Assembly: GCA_020055645.1 (NCBI GenBank)
Contig: CM034549.1
Coordinates: 11,869,501-11,933,500 of the forward strand
Direction: 5' to 3'
Source of the DNA: Tomocerus qinae
Taxonomy: Eukaryota > Arthropoda > Collembola > Entomobryomorpha > Tomoceridae
DNA: 64,000 nt
The notes beneath the pieces were generated by a model. The model was not told the origin of the DNA, made no database searches, and was given only the letters and a program-made list of their open reading frames with translations. Shown here piece by piece: positions 1-11,973 of the stretch. The position numbers were made by a program, and so were the translations under genes. Within the stretch, counting starts at the first letter, position 1, and each line of letters begins with the position of its first letter.

Positions 1-39
1 TTTCAAATGTTTTCTAATCACATGTTTTATTAAAATTAG

Positions 40-2131
40 CCCTACCTGGTCTCTCTACAATATTTTGGAAGGTAACAATTTGTAAAATTGTCAAAATCTT
101 TGTTAATTGTGCATAATTTAAAATTAGCCCTATATGATCGGATAATTTATGGAATCTTGTTTATAATTTTTAAGCCATGTGTGCGGAGGAACAATAATTC
201 GGGGTAAGCTATTTTTAAATAATAAATTGAAAAAGTGAAGAATTTGAAATATGATTTATTATTGATTAATTAATTAAATTAAAATGCAATTCTCAGGTGA
301 TGCCGTTCTGACCTGCGCTCACTGCATCGTATGATACGTTTATTTAGCTTAATATTTAATACAGATATCTTAGTATTCATTTTTATTTGGTTGATTGCAT
401 AACTGATATCTTTTGTCTACTTAAAATAGGTCGGTGAACCAAATTCTTTGTCAATCAAGGCAGGTAAGGAGTAAAAACATTAGAAAATTTTATTACTCGT
501 CAAAAAATAAAATTGAAGTTCTGAAACCATTTTTCTTTTGTACAGGAAAGCATAACATCCGGTAACCTTCCACAAAGAGTCGTAGAATTACGGATAACAT
601 TTAAAACTTAATCATGAAATTAATTATTAGTTTATTTATTTTTATTTTTAATTTGTTTCATGTAAATTCTTCTGTTCAGTGAGCAGGAAGCCTCAGAGCA
701 AACACGATATGTCACCAGCGTTCATGTGCATCCTGGGTAAGTTTCTTCATTTTCTATTTTTATTGTATTGAAAACGCAGCCCTCTGTTGATATAATATTT
801 AAATTTAACCGGGTATTTTGGGGCTTCTGAATAAAATTCCCCAATAGATTAATAAATAGTTTTTAAGGGGCATTTGCATATTTTTTGACTTATTTTTAAA
901 AGATACCCTGGAGAGAGTTCTGGATTCTCAAATGATATCGCTGTAGTAAGAGTGCAGCCTCCATTCACTATGACTGCTCAAGGTATATTATGGACTCATC
1001 TTTCATCTGCTGAACAACATTATTTTATAACTAAAATAATTAAAAATACTATTACTATAAAAAAAATTCTTTTACAGTTGCTCCCATTCCAATCGCTCCC
1101 CCAGGACATTTAGCTACAGGTAAATTAATCATAATTTTATGTATTTATTATATTGAAATAAATTATATGCGAATATTATTGTCATAGGTTGGGCACAAAT
1201 CAGCGGATGGGGAGCACTAAGAGAAGGTAATTAACTATTTAGCAATGACGCAATACACAGATAGCTAGAAAACTTAATTTACCACATTTTCATTTCAAAT
1301 CAATCGTTCACGTTAACTTTTTAAATTACTTATTTTTTTTTCTAATTAATTTTACTTATTATATTCTTTTAGAGGGAACACTTCCAGATTTTGTTTACAA
1401 AGCCGAAGTTCCCTTAGTCTCTGACACACAATGCCGAGCTGCGTATGGAGCTGCTGTTGAAGATTCGATGATTTGTGCAGGTATTATTCTTAAGAATCTA
1501 ATAAATTGCCTCAAATTAGAGATTCCTACTCTAATAAGTCTTTTAAATCAAGAAAACACAGTAACCAGCTTATTAACTGGCTTTCCAATTAAATTTTAGG
1601 TCTTCCAAATGGAGGAGTAGATGCCTGTACTGGAGATTCAGGTATATATACATTTTTATAAAATTGGATTTAGTCATGAACACGTTTTGTTTGGTAATTA
1701 CAAATTTTTTCTGGATTAATAATATCATTTGTAAGTTTTTTGAAATTTTAGTAAAACCTATGTTTATTATTTCCTGATTTAGGTGGCCCACTTACAGCCA
1801 ATGATCGTCATTACACATATCTTGCCGGTCTTATGTCGTGGGTATGTCTCCGTTTTGCTACACCATTTGCATTTATAAACCTTCATCTTTTTTGAAAAAT
1901 AATCTTGATTCATTCGCTAATTGTTTTTATTTTGTTTATTAAAGGGATATGGATGTGGTAAGGATGGGCTAATTCTCAAATACTTATTATTGCGAATTCA
2001 TATAAACAATTTCATTAATTTTATCACAACTTTAATACGATTATATTTATATTACAGCTCGCCCTGGATATCCCTCAGTGTACACCGAAATTTCACATTT
2101 CAACGACTTTATCAATACTCATGCTAGTTAA
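40..2131 (+). CDS. Trypsin-like serine protease 1 (S1 family), 5' end outside window
   Basis: This is a secreted digestive or extracellular S1 endopeptidase, incomplete on the left. Exons read by phase: 40-71, 175-203, 297-328, 430-463, 546-561, 680-736, 903-982, 1078-1119, 1188-1226, 1373-1480, 1600-1641, 1783-1841, 1945-1957 and 2058-2131. The catalytic His lies in LTCAHC (exon 297-328), the Asp in FSNDIAV (exon 903-982), and the Ser in GDSGGP, split over exons 1600-1641 and 1783-1841. The Asp six residues before the catalytic Ser (DACTGDSGGP) is the position-189 residue that gives trypsin specificity for Arg/Lys. The signal peptide and IVGG activation exon are not in the window. The exon layout and sequence match the next gene, so the two are tandem paralogues. 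The stop is TAA at 2129-2131. Expressed peptide identity is family knowledge; the intron positions are my reading. Confidence 0.85.
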
Positions 2132-2186
2132 GCTACATGAGACAGCAAAAATTGTTATCTTTCCACTGAAATGATATTTAAAAATG

Positions 2187-2192
2187 AATAAA
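2187..2192 (+). promoter_or_regulatory. Poly(A) signal of trypsin-like gene 1
   Basis: A canonical AATAAA lies about 55 bases after the TAA of the first protease gene, a normal distance for a short 3' UTR. Confidence 0.6.
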
Positions 2193-2819
2193 TTAATGCT
2201 ATGATAATTTGCGTAAAATTAAAGCTCAGTTATTAATATTTGCTTGTGATCATTTATTGCTCCGATGGAATATTTTGTTACGCATGACACTTTATATATT
2301 ATTCTGATTAGGTTTCGATATTATGGCATAAGAAGAGAGAGAGAGTTGATTGAATTTTCGTATTTTCATGTATTTAGTTTTACTGGCAAAATTTCGTATG
2401 CAAATAATAAACCGTTATAGAAATTGTTTGCTACTTCAGATAAATGAAGCAGCATTAATTCAAGCTAGATCAACCTTTGTCGGATTAGTTTGATTAGATA
2501 TTGTTGAAATGATGTACGAGGGTACTATCACGGACACCACCTTAATATGTGGCCAACAAGATGAGATCTTATCCCAACGTCAATAGAAATTTAATCCAAA
2601 CAAACATGCAGACAGGTAAATATGATTTCAATAATTAAATTGTTTTTAATGCACTCATTAACATTATCCAGTCCAAGTACATAATAAATGAATTATCATA
2701 CATAATCCGTTACATGGTGGAAAACTGGAATTTCATTGAAGAGATATCCAGTTATAAGGTATAGGCATATGAAATAAAATGATATGGTATAATAATGGTC
2801 AAAGCATGAATAAAATCAA

Positions 2820-2862
2820 CACTTGAGCCAAAGTCAAGTGCTTTAAAATATAATAAAAGGGG
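2820..2862 (+). promoter_or_regulatory. Putative promoter of trypsin-like gene 2: inverted CACTTGA/TCAAGTG pair and TATA-like box
   Basis: A 7-base inverted repeat, CACTTGA then TCAAGTG with a 7-base spacer (2820-2840), stands just upstream of a TATA-like run (TATAATAAAAGG, about 2849-2860), some 90 bases before the start codon at 2948. TCAAGTG is the core site recognised by NK-2 class homeodomain factors. The assignment is by motif only. Confidence 0.35.
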
Positions 2863-2947
2863 ATCCAGAAGCTTAAATAAATCATTTAGCAATCTGAGGA
2901 GCGTTTATTCATTATCCAACGATTTGTTATTCCGATATTCTGTAATA

Positions 2948-5589
2948 ATGGTCAAGGTTGTTATCATTTTGGCCCTTGTGGTCGCAGCTTCCGGTAATTT
3001 AATAATTTCTATTATAGCTTAATACGCAATTCAGTTTATATAGTACTTGCATTTTCATATAATTAAAATATTCAAATTTGAAATATGAATGAATTTTAGC
3101 AATGCCCCGAAAATTCTTTGGTCGTGGAACTCCCACGAGAATTGTCGGTGGTGAGGCTGCTTCCCCTAACGAATTTGTAAGTCTCTTTTCAGTTAATAAT
3201 ATATTATAGAGTAGCCAACACAAAATTATTCAAGAAATTATTTTTTATTTTTTATTTATAGCCCTACGTTCTCTCTCTACAGGTAATATTTAAATTAATA
3301 ATAATGTTTTAATATTTTTATAATAATAATTTAATGAATTAGGAAAATAACACTCATAATTATTTTTACGTCTTTACCCTAGTACTTTGGCAGCCATTTA
3401 TGTGGTGCAGGTAATTTAAGCCTCATAAAGTTAATAAAGTTACTTCCAATTCCAAATATTTAAAATCTTTACTAATGTGAAAATGATGATTAATTTTAGC
3501 AATTATCAGAAGTTCTCATATTCTTACTGCTGCTCACTGTGCTGATAAGTTTCCCATATACATTATAATTTTATTAAATTCATTTATAAAGTTTGAATGA
3601 TACTATTTCAGGAATGTATTAGAAATTAATTTTTATACTTTGTCAACCAGCACAAGTCGGACCTGCCAACTCTTTCACTGTTAAAGCAGGTTAGTCCTAA
3701 TAATATCATGATGATTTATTTTTGAAAGCTATTAATAAAAATGGAAATTGTGGATAATGTAACGTATCCGTTACACTTACTCGAATCCCTATTTTGATTA
3801 TCCCTAAATGATAAAATGATTCCCTAACCAATCTTATGAACTTTTTGCCAGGCAAACACAATATCCGTGAAACAGAAACTACTGAACAAACAAGGGAAAT
3901 TGAGAGCATTGTTATCCATCCAGGGTAAGCAGTACATTTTACAATCAATGCTTATAGGATATTCAGAACGACAAATGAAATTACAAAAGGGTCAATTTGA
4001 TTCATTTAGATATCCAGGAGACGAATCAGGATCAGGGTTCTCTCACGATATCGCCGTTATGAAAACAAAGACTCCATTTGTGTTCAACGGTAAAAAATAT
4101 TTTATTATTCAACGAAAACCACTAAAATATAATATTATTTTACATGTAGCCAGGCTATTTGTTTAGCCCTCAAACTTAGGTAAATTACTTTACATTGTAA
4201 AGCAATCTTGCAATTAAAATTGATTTAATTAATTACATTAATTATTAATTAATTTGACAGGTTATGTAGCACCAATTCCCCTAGCGCCCAGGCAAGTAAA
4301 AAATCGATCATGATGCAATCTTATTGAAAATACTAATATCAATATCTATACCCTATTATAATTTGAAAAATAATATGAATAATAATTAATATTCATGCAG
4401 TGGCCACGTGGCAAGCGGAACTGTATCTATCCTAGGCTGGGGTACTACTAGAGAAGGTAAATAATTTACTGCTATGTTTTTAAATTCAAAACAATCGATT
4501 TAATTCGCCATATTGAAATAATTTTCCGTACGAGGAATTAAATGAATAAAATTGGCTCGCGAAATTTTTAATTTCCCGTATCGAAATAATTCCCTACTCC
4601 AATCCTTAGATGTACCACGTGATATGGTACTAGTCCTTCAAGAATTCCATTATTTATCAATCACAGTACGATGAATATTATTATTTGAAAGTAATAAAAT
4701 GAATTTTAGTAATTTTTACAAACGAAAGCCACTGCCAAATAATTAATTATTATATAGTATCATAATAATTCCCCGAATGAAAAACTATATTTTTTACACT
4801 TTTAGCTTTAAAGTGTTTTATACTAAATGTTTTACTTATCTTCAAATAATTTTGGTATATTTTTTACTTAGAATATTTTTTCATTCTTATGATTATGTGT
4901 TTGATCCTTGATATTTTTTATTTTGAATGCTTCTATTAGGAGGGTCTTATCCTGACATCCTTCAAAAGGGGGAAGTCCCTGTTGTAACTGATGCCGCATG
5001 TAGACAAGCCTATGGAGGTAATTTGATTTAATTTGATAAATGTATAAATTATTGCTAATTCTCCTATTTTTAGATACATGTTTTTAATATATTTACTTGA
5101 TTAATATTAATATTTTAGCCAATATTATCGAAGATAGCATGCTCTGTGCTGGATTACCTCAAGGTGGGGTTGATTCATGCGCTGGAGATTCTGGTACGTC
5201 CCCATTAATTACATTCTACCCATAAGTTGATGTTGGTTATTACTTATTACTAAGAAATAAATGTTTGAATAATAATTAATTTTTTCTTATTTAACTTTCA
5301 GGTGGCCCATTGACTGCTGTAAGTATTGACTTTCAAAAAATTTAGAGCCCATACTATTATTTAAAAGATGTGATAAATTATGTTTCTTTTGATAGACTGA
5401 CCGCGGATACAGATATTTGGCTGGTCTAACCTCTTTTGGATATGGATGCGCTCGTCCTGGTAAGAAAAAAATTGACGCCAACACTATAAAAAAACTTGAG
5501 TTACAAAAATTAATTTTCTTATAGGCTACCCAGGCGTCTACACTGAAATTGCAGCTCACACCGACTTCATCAACTCCAATGCCAATTAA
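2948..5589 (+). CDS. Trypsin-like serine protease 2 (S1 family), complete
   Basis: A complete secreted trypsin-type zymogen of 264 residues. Fifteen exons: 2948-2993, 3100-3176, 3262-3282, 3383-3410, 3500-3544, 3651-3689, 3852-3924, 4010-4089, 4261-4291, 4401-4456, 4940-5017, 5119-5193, 5302-5318, 5396-5459 and 5525-5589; they sum to 795 bases in frame. A hydrophobic signal peptide (residues 1 to about 15) and a short propeptide precede the cleavage point Arg29|Ile30 (IVGG). The triad is His70 (AAHC, 41 residues after Ile30 as in trypsin), Asp123 (SHDIAV) and Ser216 (GDSGGP). Asp210 is the trypsin-specificity Asp, so cleavage after Arg/Lys is expected. Two introns have unusual donors: the one at 3545 begins AT and the one at 4292 begins GC. 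The tandem neighbour is a paralogue. Confidence 0.88.
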
Positions 5590-6062
5590 CCAATGCATTT
5601 TTTCATGTAACCCATATTTTGATGTATTATTTTTTGATGTAAATTGTAATATGAAAACACGAATCCTTTGACCAAAATAAAAGTAGGAAATCCACTGAAC
5701 ATTCTCCAAAAAATTTACATTTAATAGAACATATTTTTATGCAATACAAAAATTTTAGTATCGCTTTAAGTATTGTTTACATTTAGGAAAATAGTATCCG
5801 TAAACAGCGAATATTTAATTGGGATTAGGGCCATCGGCCATTTTAATATAATATAACTATATTACATATAAATATAGACATTGCGGAAATACACTATTCG
5901 GTGGTATTTTACGATACTATACCATATACCGTCTACCACTACCGTTTTCGTATCCAGTCTGCAAAATATAAATCTAACATAAGACTGATTTTATTTTAGT
6001 CAAGTTAAAGTCTATGATAATGAAAAAGTTCATCGACTTAAATAATATTTAAAAATTAAAAA
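5590..6062. other. Short intergenic region between convergent genes
   Basis: This holds the 3' UTR of protease 2 and the 3' side of the methyltransferase gene on the other strand. Nothing else is recognisable. Confidence 0.6.
5676..5681 (+). promoter_or_regulatory. Poly(A) signal of trypsin-like gene 2
   Basis: AATAAA lies 87 bases after the stop codon of protease 2. Confidence 0.6.
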
Positions 6063-8030
6063 TCAGATAAGACTGTATTCATTTTGTTGATGAAAAGATC
6101 CACCCTTCCCTTCGTAGTCAACTTTTATGATGAAATCGATTCTTCTTTTATTTTTGGAATTCTGCATGACCTTAAAAGTGCCGGTAATTACCTCGTCCTG
6201 CAGTATGAACAAATTCAACTTTTATCAAGAGAGCTGTTGTGATAATGATAAAACAATTGGCAATGAAAAAGTTTTGTTGAGTATAATTCCTCACCTTGAA
6301 AATTGGAATGTATCCATTTAGAAAAAATGAAGTCTGTTTCCAATGTGTAATTGGTAAGCCAGGATGAGTGGATATCATACAGTTACTTTCCGGGGTAGTT
6401 GGAAATTTTACTATAAAGTACGTCGACAGCGCACTAATGTAATCTTGTCTGTTAGCCGTGAGAGTAAACTCGGCTTCAAAATTGACATCTTCCTTTTTCA
6501 TGGTATACAGATTAAATTCAACAAGAGGGACACTGTCCGTTACAACCTAAAATATTGAACATATTTATCACCTAACAAATTAGTAACGTTTCTGCAATGT
6601 ACATTTATTATTATTGAGCTAATTCTTTCTGAAATGCACTATGATAAAATAAAGTAATAGTAAAGCCAAACAAGTTACCCTTGAAGCGTAACATCTTTTA
6701 ATCACTGGAATTCCCATAGACACTTTTTTAAAATAGCTCACATCTATATCGCCAAGTTTATTGTTGTAATTGTCATATTTCCAATCATAAAATTCCAAAT
6801 CTTCGTTACCAAACAGGTACAATCCACACATTTCAGGAAACATTAGCCCTTCGGGAGCCAACCACTTATCTCTGGCATATAAGACGGACTCTACCATTGA
6901 TTCATACAACAAACTGTATCCCATCCATTCACTAATGATGGCATCTACTTGCTTACGCCAAAAAGGAAGCTCGACCTCTTCCACGGATCCTACAATTTGA
7001 GTAAAATATTCAAAAATAATTTAGCAACCACAAACTTTAGCAAGTTCCAGATGTCAAATTGAATGTACATACGTATGTAAAAACGCAAAAAGTACTTACC
7101 GTGTAACACCCTTACACGATGAAACCAATTACTTTTATTGACAATTTTTTTAGTATGTTCTGCGAAGCGGCTTCTTTCAATCGCATACACCTCCCTAGCT
7201 CCACATTGAGCAGCAAAAAGAGATAAAATTCCAGTTCCACACCCAACGTCAATAACACTTTTTCCCTACAAATAAACAGAATTAATTAAATTAAAAACCA
7301 GGTGGATATAACCAACATATAAAAACGAATGCTAAAAACATGTTATAACGATTGTGGAAAATTAGATTTGAGTAAGTATTATTGCATTTTCGAAATCAGC
7401 ATACTGAATTTAATCCTCTACTCCCGGTTGTGTCTTTTACTGTTGGTTAATATCTCACAAAAAATCACTAACCTCAAAAAAACTTCTGTGGGCTTCTATG
7501 GCATCCCGATAAGCGTCTGTTCTGACTTTGTCTCTTATCATGTTAAAATGAATATCAACCTTCTCATAAGATTCAAAATAGTCCTTATCAAATGTTTTTA
7601 TCATAGCTTCTTTTTCCTTCTCTGTAAATTCCTTCTTCTCCGAGTCCTTCAACCCAGTTATAGATTCTTGTAGTAATGAATTCTTAATAGGGTCATTACT
7701 CCCAAACTCTGAAGCTGATTTCTTCACTTCCATATCGGAATCCCCAGGAGGTTTGAAATGAATACTCCTACGCTTTTTAGACCAGCGTGGTAAGACTGCA
7801 ATCCCAGTGGGTGAGGGACTTCCCCTCAAGTTCAACTGGACTACAGAGCTTCGCATGGATGAAATCGGGGAATTACTCATTTCTGGACCCGTTGCTGGTA
7901 CCTCTGATTCCATTGTTCTTCCACTATTTCCTTCCACAGAAATATCATCTCTTTGTTTTGTAGAACAACTTGGTGGGGAATTCATCTTTTCACCTTTAAA
8001 AACATGAATATTCTTAAATTGTTTACACAT
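6063..8030 (-). CDS. Class I protein arginine N-methyltransferase (PRMT1/6/8-like)
   Basis: The enzyme transfers methyl groups from S-adenosylmethionine to arginine side chains. Exons on the minus strand: 7473-8030, 7100-7265, 6679-6989, 6295-6546 and 6063-6197, giving about 473 residues in phase. Visible family marks, in order: the YF-x-Y region (DYFESYEKVDIH) with VRTDAYRDAI at the end of exon 1; SAM motif I VIDVGCGTGILSLF near residues 188-203; the double-E loop SEWMGYSLLYE near 262-272; and the THW loop (PITHWKQT) near 410. The core looks PRMT1/8- or PRMT6-like, but residues 1 to about 150 form a Ser/Pro/charged extension that PRMT1 lacks. The start is uncertain: a second Met lies 15 codons in. 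The subfamily needs a tree, so no symbol is given. Confidence 0.85.
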
Positions 8031-8210
8031 TTCGTTCAGTAATGCATACTCTAAACCGCAATTAGTTAATTAGTAAACTTTGACAGTTATACAACAAGTA
8101 AGTTATGCATATTATATACCTATCACTATCAATGTCAGTCGTCTATATATAACTTCCTATAAGTATTTATATTCTAACAGCAACGATTCGGCTACACAAG
8201 CTCTCCTCAA

Positions 8211-8325
8211 CATGAACAAACTTCTCGCTTTCTCACTTCACGTTTCCAATCTATCGCTTTGCTGTATTCTGTTTGTGGTGATGCAGTCTTCTGGAATCCC
8301 ACTGCCCGTCCTAACGGTAAGGTAG
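8211..8325 (+). CDS. Possible first exon of a small secreted protein
   Basis: A Met codon at 8211 opens a short frame with a strongly hydrophobic start (MNKLLAFSL, then LSLCCILFVV), like a signal peptide, running to a stop at 8325. A TATATATAA run stands about 65 bases upstream (from about 8142), and a good splice donor (ACG|GTAAGG) occurs just before the stop, so the frame may continue in an exon I could not identify. There is no recognised family. It could also be chance. Confidence 0.22.
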
Positions 8326-9402
8326 GGGGAATTCGGTTCTTTCGGGTTCGTTCCACTCGTTCTACTTATTGTTTATCGGACATTTGTGAGTTGCCTGATT
8401 CCGAGAGAGGGAAACTGCACGGAAATTCAAAACCCTTAGTATTTTATACACAGTTTTTAATTCAAAATGCCTGTCATATAATTATTTTATTTCCACCGCA
8501 CCATTAGCATTGGTATGCATGTAGGACTGTGCTATGGCTGTACTACTGCATTACATTTACAATGTATTTTAAAGAAAAAGTTTACGTAATTCTGACTGTG
8601 AAGTAAATCATTCTAAAAAAAACCTTACATAAATTCATATAAACAAGTCCCTTTCTGTACTCTTAAACTGAAGTACTGCTTGTGAAAAAACACTAAAAAT
8701 TACTTGCACTTCTGGATCGAAGACATAATAATTACCCACCACACATTGACCTCATTGAATACGTTAATACTTTTCTATTTTCTTTACTTACACGCTTACA
8801 CTTTGATTAAAAAATAATTCCGAATCCGACTTTGTTACAACAGCTGCAACACTTCAAAGCTTCAAGCGATTGGCAGAGCACCGCAATTGATTCCGTTTTC
8901 TGTAAGTTTTGTTAATTCAGTATACACTCGGGTATTAGTAGGTACTTGTAGGCCAACAGGTACTTAATATGTCCGTACACTGGAATTGAAACCCACAAAT
9001 TATTAAAATTTTCATCCATTACCCATCATAATTTATTATTAAATTAAGGAATTAGCATAGATAATAGGGAACATACACTACGCATCATATATACATTAGC
9101 GCAATCACGCATACCGAAATAATGTCTTATAATTAATACGAACAACCTGAATAAGGGTGTATCTTGGAATAATACTCGGCATTTATTTTTTAAATTTATT
9201 TGTAAGCAAACTGAAAAGCCAATCGTTGCAGGTATCGCATCCGACAACCGACTTATAATTTACAAACAACTTCTCTTCCTACATAATGGAAAAAAAATTT
9301 AACAGAAACAGCATGCAACACAATGGATAGTTCAGCGAGGAGAACTTAACACCCTAACTAGATAATCCCTAGATTGGCAAAAATATATATATGAATATAG
9401 TA

Positions 9403-9433
9403 TATACATCGTATATATTATGTACGATGTATA
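9403..9433. repeat. AT-rich 11-base inverted repeat
   Basis: Arms TATACATCGTA (9403-9413) and TACGATGTATA (9423-9433) are exact reverse complements with a 9-base spacer. No function is assigned. Confidence 0.6.
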
Positions 9434-10779
9434 CTGTGTTCATATTACATAGTTTACAACTACTGAGAACAAAATGCTTGCTATAGCTTTGAATATGAAC
9501 TGCTGAAAGATTTGAAATTTGTAAAAATAGAGTTTAAGGTGGGTTTGGGAAAATGTGTACAAGACATATGTACAAACAAAAAATAATTTAGATAGACACG
9601 TCAAATTAAAAAAGGCTTTTTCAAAAAGACCAAAATGGGCTGAATTCTCAAGCATCTAAATATCAGGGTTCTGATTATTGTGTTAAAAAATCGATAATGT
9701 TTTCCTCAATTTTTCATAGTTGATAGTAATTTAAATAAACCCTTTTAGGATCCGAAAAAACCGTAGTAGAATATAATTTGAAGACCGGATGGTCACGGGT
9801 CCCCTAAATTCCCAGAAACAAAGGATTTTTTTGGTCAAAAAACGTTAAAAATCGAAAAACAAAATTCCCATGTTTGTAGCACTTAAGTTGTGATCAAATT
9901 TATCATTTAATTTTATCCTATCCTTGGTAAAATTCCTAGATACGTTCCTGTTTCATCTGACTGATTTCTTCTTACCACGAGTTCTAGTTCTGTTGTATTT
10001 TGTTTTCTTGTCCTTGTTCTTACCGCACTGGCACCATTCGGTCAGGTTTCGTTGACGTTGACACCGATATTACAACTTAGCTGATCCTGATTCACGATTA
10101 TGAGCCGCAAGCAATGGTGGCTTGGTGAGTGCGTTATTATCAGTGTTTATGACCACAGACGCCATTGAGTGAGTAATCTTTGTTTCTAATCTATGGCGCC
10201 ATCATCTCCACTTCATATAATTTATATATCAGTGTCGTAGTAACTGAACAAAAAGCGCATTCATGAGGAAATAAGTTTTTAGATATTAGGTCACAGGTCT
10301 GCGAACTTCAATGTTCGATATCAGCTTTGAAATTGCAATTTTGCATGCACTAAATTATTTACTTCCTAAGAGTGAGCCATTCACAAACGATGACAAAACA
10401 GAAAAGTAGTGTTTTGACCGCAGTATGTACACAGTTGAAGATAATAATTTTATCCAGTTTTCTTGGATTTTCCTCTGAGTGCTTTTAAAATAAATGTTTA
10501 CAATTTTTGATTTTACAGGGTGAAATACAATTTTTACTCGTATTCGACTGTGGAATATGTGTGCGAATTAAAAACCTGTAGCGCCGCCGGACAAATTTCG
10601 TCATTGCGTGTCACTCACTAGCCAGATCAAAGATTCAGTGGAGAATCCGAAGTCAACTAACAAAGGTGTAGACATAGAGTCAATTTTAGTTGTCTCTTTA
10701 GAATTAAATTTCTGTTCAGTTGTTAGTTTACATTTTTTTGTTCTTCCAAGAAAGTCAAACATATCGAAAAGCCAAAAAA

Positions 10780-11973
10780 ATGACTCTTCAAGACCCATCG
10801 GCTGCTGTGCTGTTAGTCACTGGGACCTTGATTTTCCCTGTACTGTTTTTGGTTTCAAAACTATTTTGGATGAAAACTACTGTCGGAAAAAATTGGATGA
10901 AGACACTGAATATTACAGAACCGGATGTGATCGATATTTCAAATAAGTTGGTGTATTATCATATCAATTATACAATTTTGAATATTTAATTGCATTTTCC
11001 TTTTACTCATTACTATTTATTTTTTTGTTCCAGGCTTGTGTCACTAGTGCAGTCGCTGACATGTGCTGTGGCTGGTTTCATCGTGTGTCTAAATTGCAGA
11101 CATGATGTTCTGGATGCATCTCATAGTATGACTGTTACATACGCTTATTTTGGGATCCCATATTTCTACTACGACACTTTTTCCATGTTTTATGTCTATC
11201 GGTCATGTCATGCCAAAAGTCACAATGCTTCGCTTCTCACGGATTTCATCCAGTTTTTCAAGTCATCATATGTCATGGTTCTCCACCACGTCCTACTTGT
11301 ACCAACTGGATTCTACATTGTCGCAGTAAGTACTTCAAATTAAATAGATCTGGGCATGTATAAAATATATTTGTGAATTAACTTTTATAATGGTTTTTTG
11401 TGTTTATGCAGTATGGACGTGAGGGTGGATATAATGGAGACTTCTTTGCTGGGATTGTGTATATGATGGAAGCCAGTACTCCATTTGTGTCGCTACGATC
11501 CATTCTGAGTAGATTCAAAGTAAAATAGCAATTTTCATGAAAGTTTTTTTCACTCTGTAATATGTTGAATAGTTCGTCTAGAATTTTTTGTTACTCTTTA
11601 GATGAAAACGTCAAAAGCATATCTGATAAATGGAATATGCATGCTGATAACATTCTTCTTGTTCCGGATTTTCTCCGTTCTGTGGACTGTTGGTTTGTAC
11701 AGTCAGCAAAACGATGTCGGATTCTTGCAGGTACAAACTTACAATTTTACCTTAATTCACATTTTTGTTTTCAAACTCTACATGTTTTTAACTTTGCATA
11801 CTAAACCTTAAATATTTAAATAGACGCTGCTAAATCTTCCATTCAAATGGAAGCTGGCGTTTGTTGCTGCCCTTGGTCCACAAGTTTATTGGTATATCAT
11901 AATGTGGCAAAGAGTATTCGATACGTTTGGAAAGCCCAAAGATACGAGCAAGAAAGCAAAGAAAGAAGAATAG
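10780..11973 (+). CDS. TLCD3: TLC-domain membrane protein, TLCD3/FAM57-like
   Basis: A multi-pass membrane protein of 281 residues. Exons: 10780-10946, 11034-11325, 11412-11519, 11602-11730 and 11824-11973, summing in frame. It has an N-terminal hydrophobic segment (about residues 8-27) and several more across the TLC domain, and it ends in a Lys-rich tail (KPKDTSKKAKKEE). The motifs EASTPFVSLR, followed by NGICMLITFFLFRI and then GPQVYWY, line up with the conserved C-terminal half of vertebrate TLCD3A/TLCD3B. Members of this family sit in the ER/Golgi or plasma membrane. A role in ceramide metabolism has been proposed for TLCD3B; this is family knowledge and not shown here. The start ATG at 10780 is the first in frame before the hydrophobic stretch. 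Confidence 0.82.

Larger units (their letters stand above)
2132..2947. other. Intergenic region between the two protease genes
   Basis: About 0.8 kb of AT-rich sequence holds the 3' UTR of protease 1 and the promoter of protease 2. A short GA repeat follows 2334. I see no further gene. Confidence 0.6.
8031..10779. other. Intergenic region upstream of PRMT and TLC genes
   Basis: About 2.7 kb between two genes that diverge from here, so promoters and 5' UTRs of both are expected inside. I see a possible small signal-peptide exon at 8211, an AT-rich hairpin near 9403, and otherwise no coding signal I can support. Confidence 0.5.
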
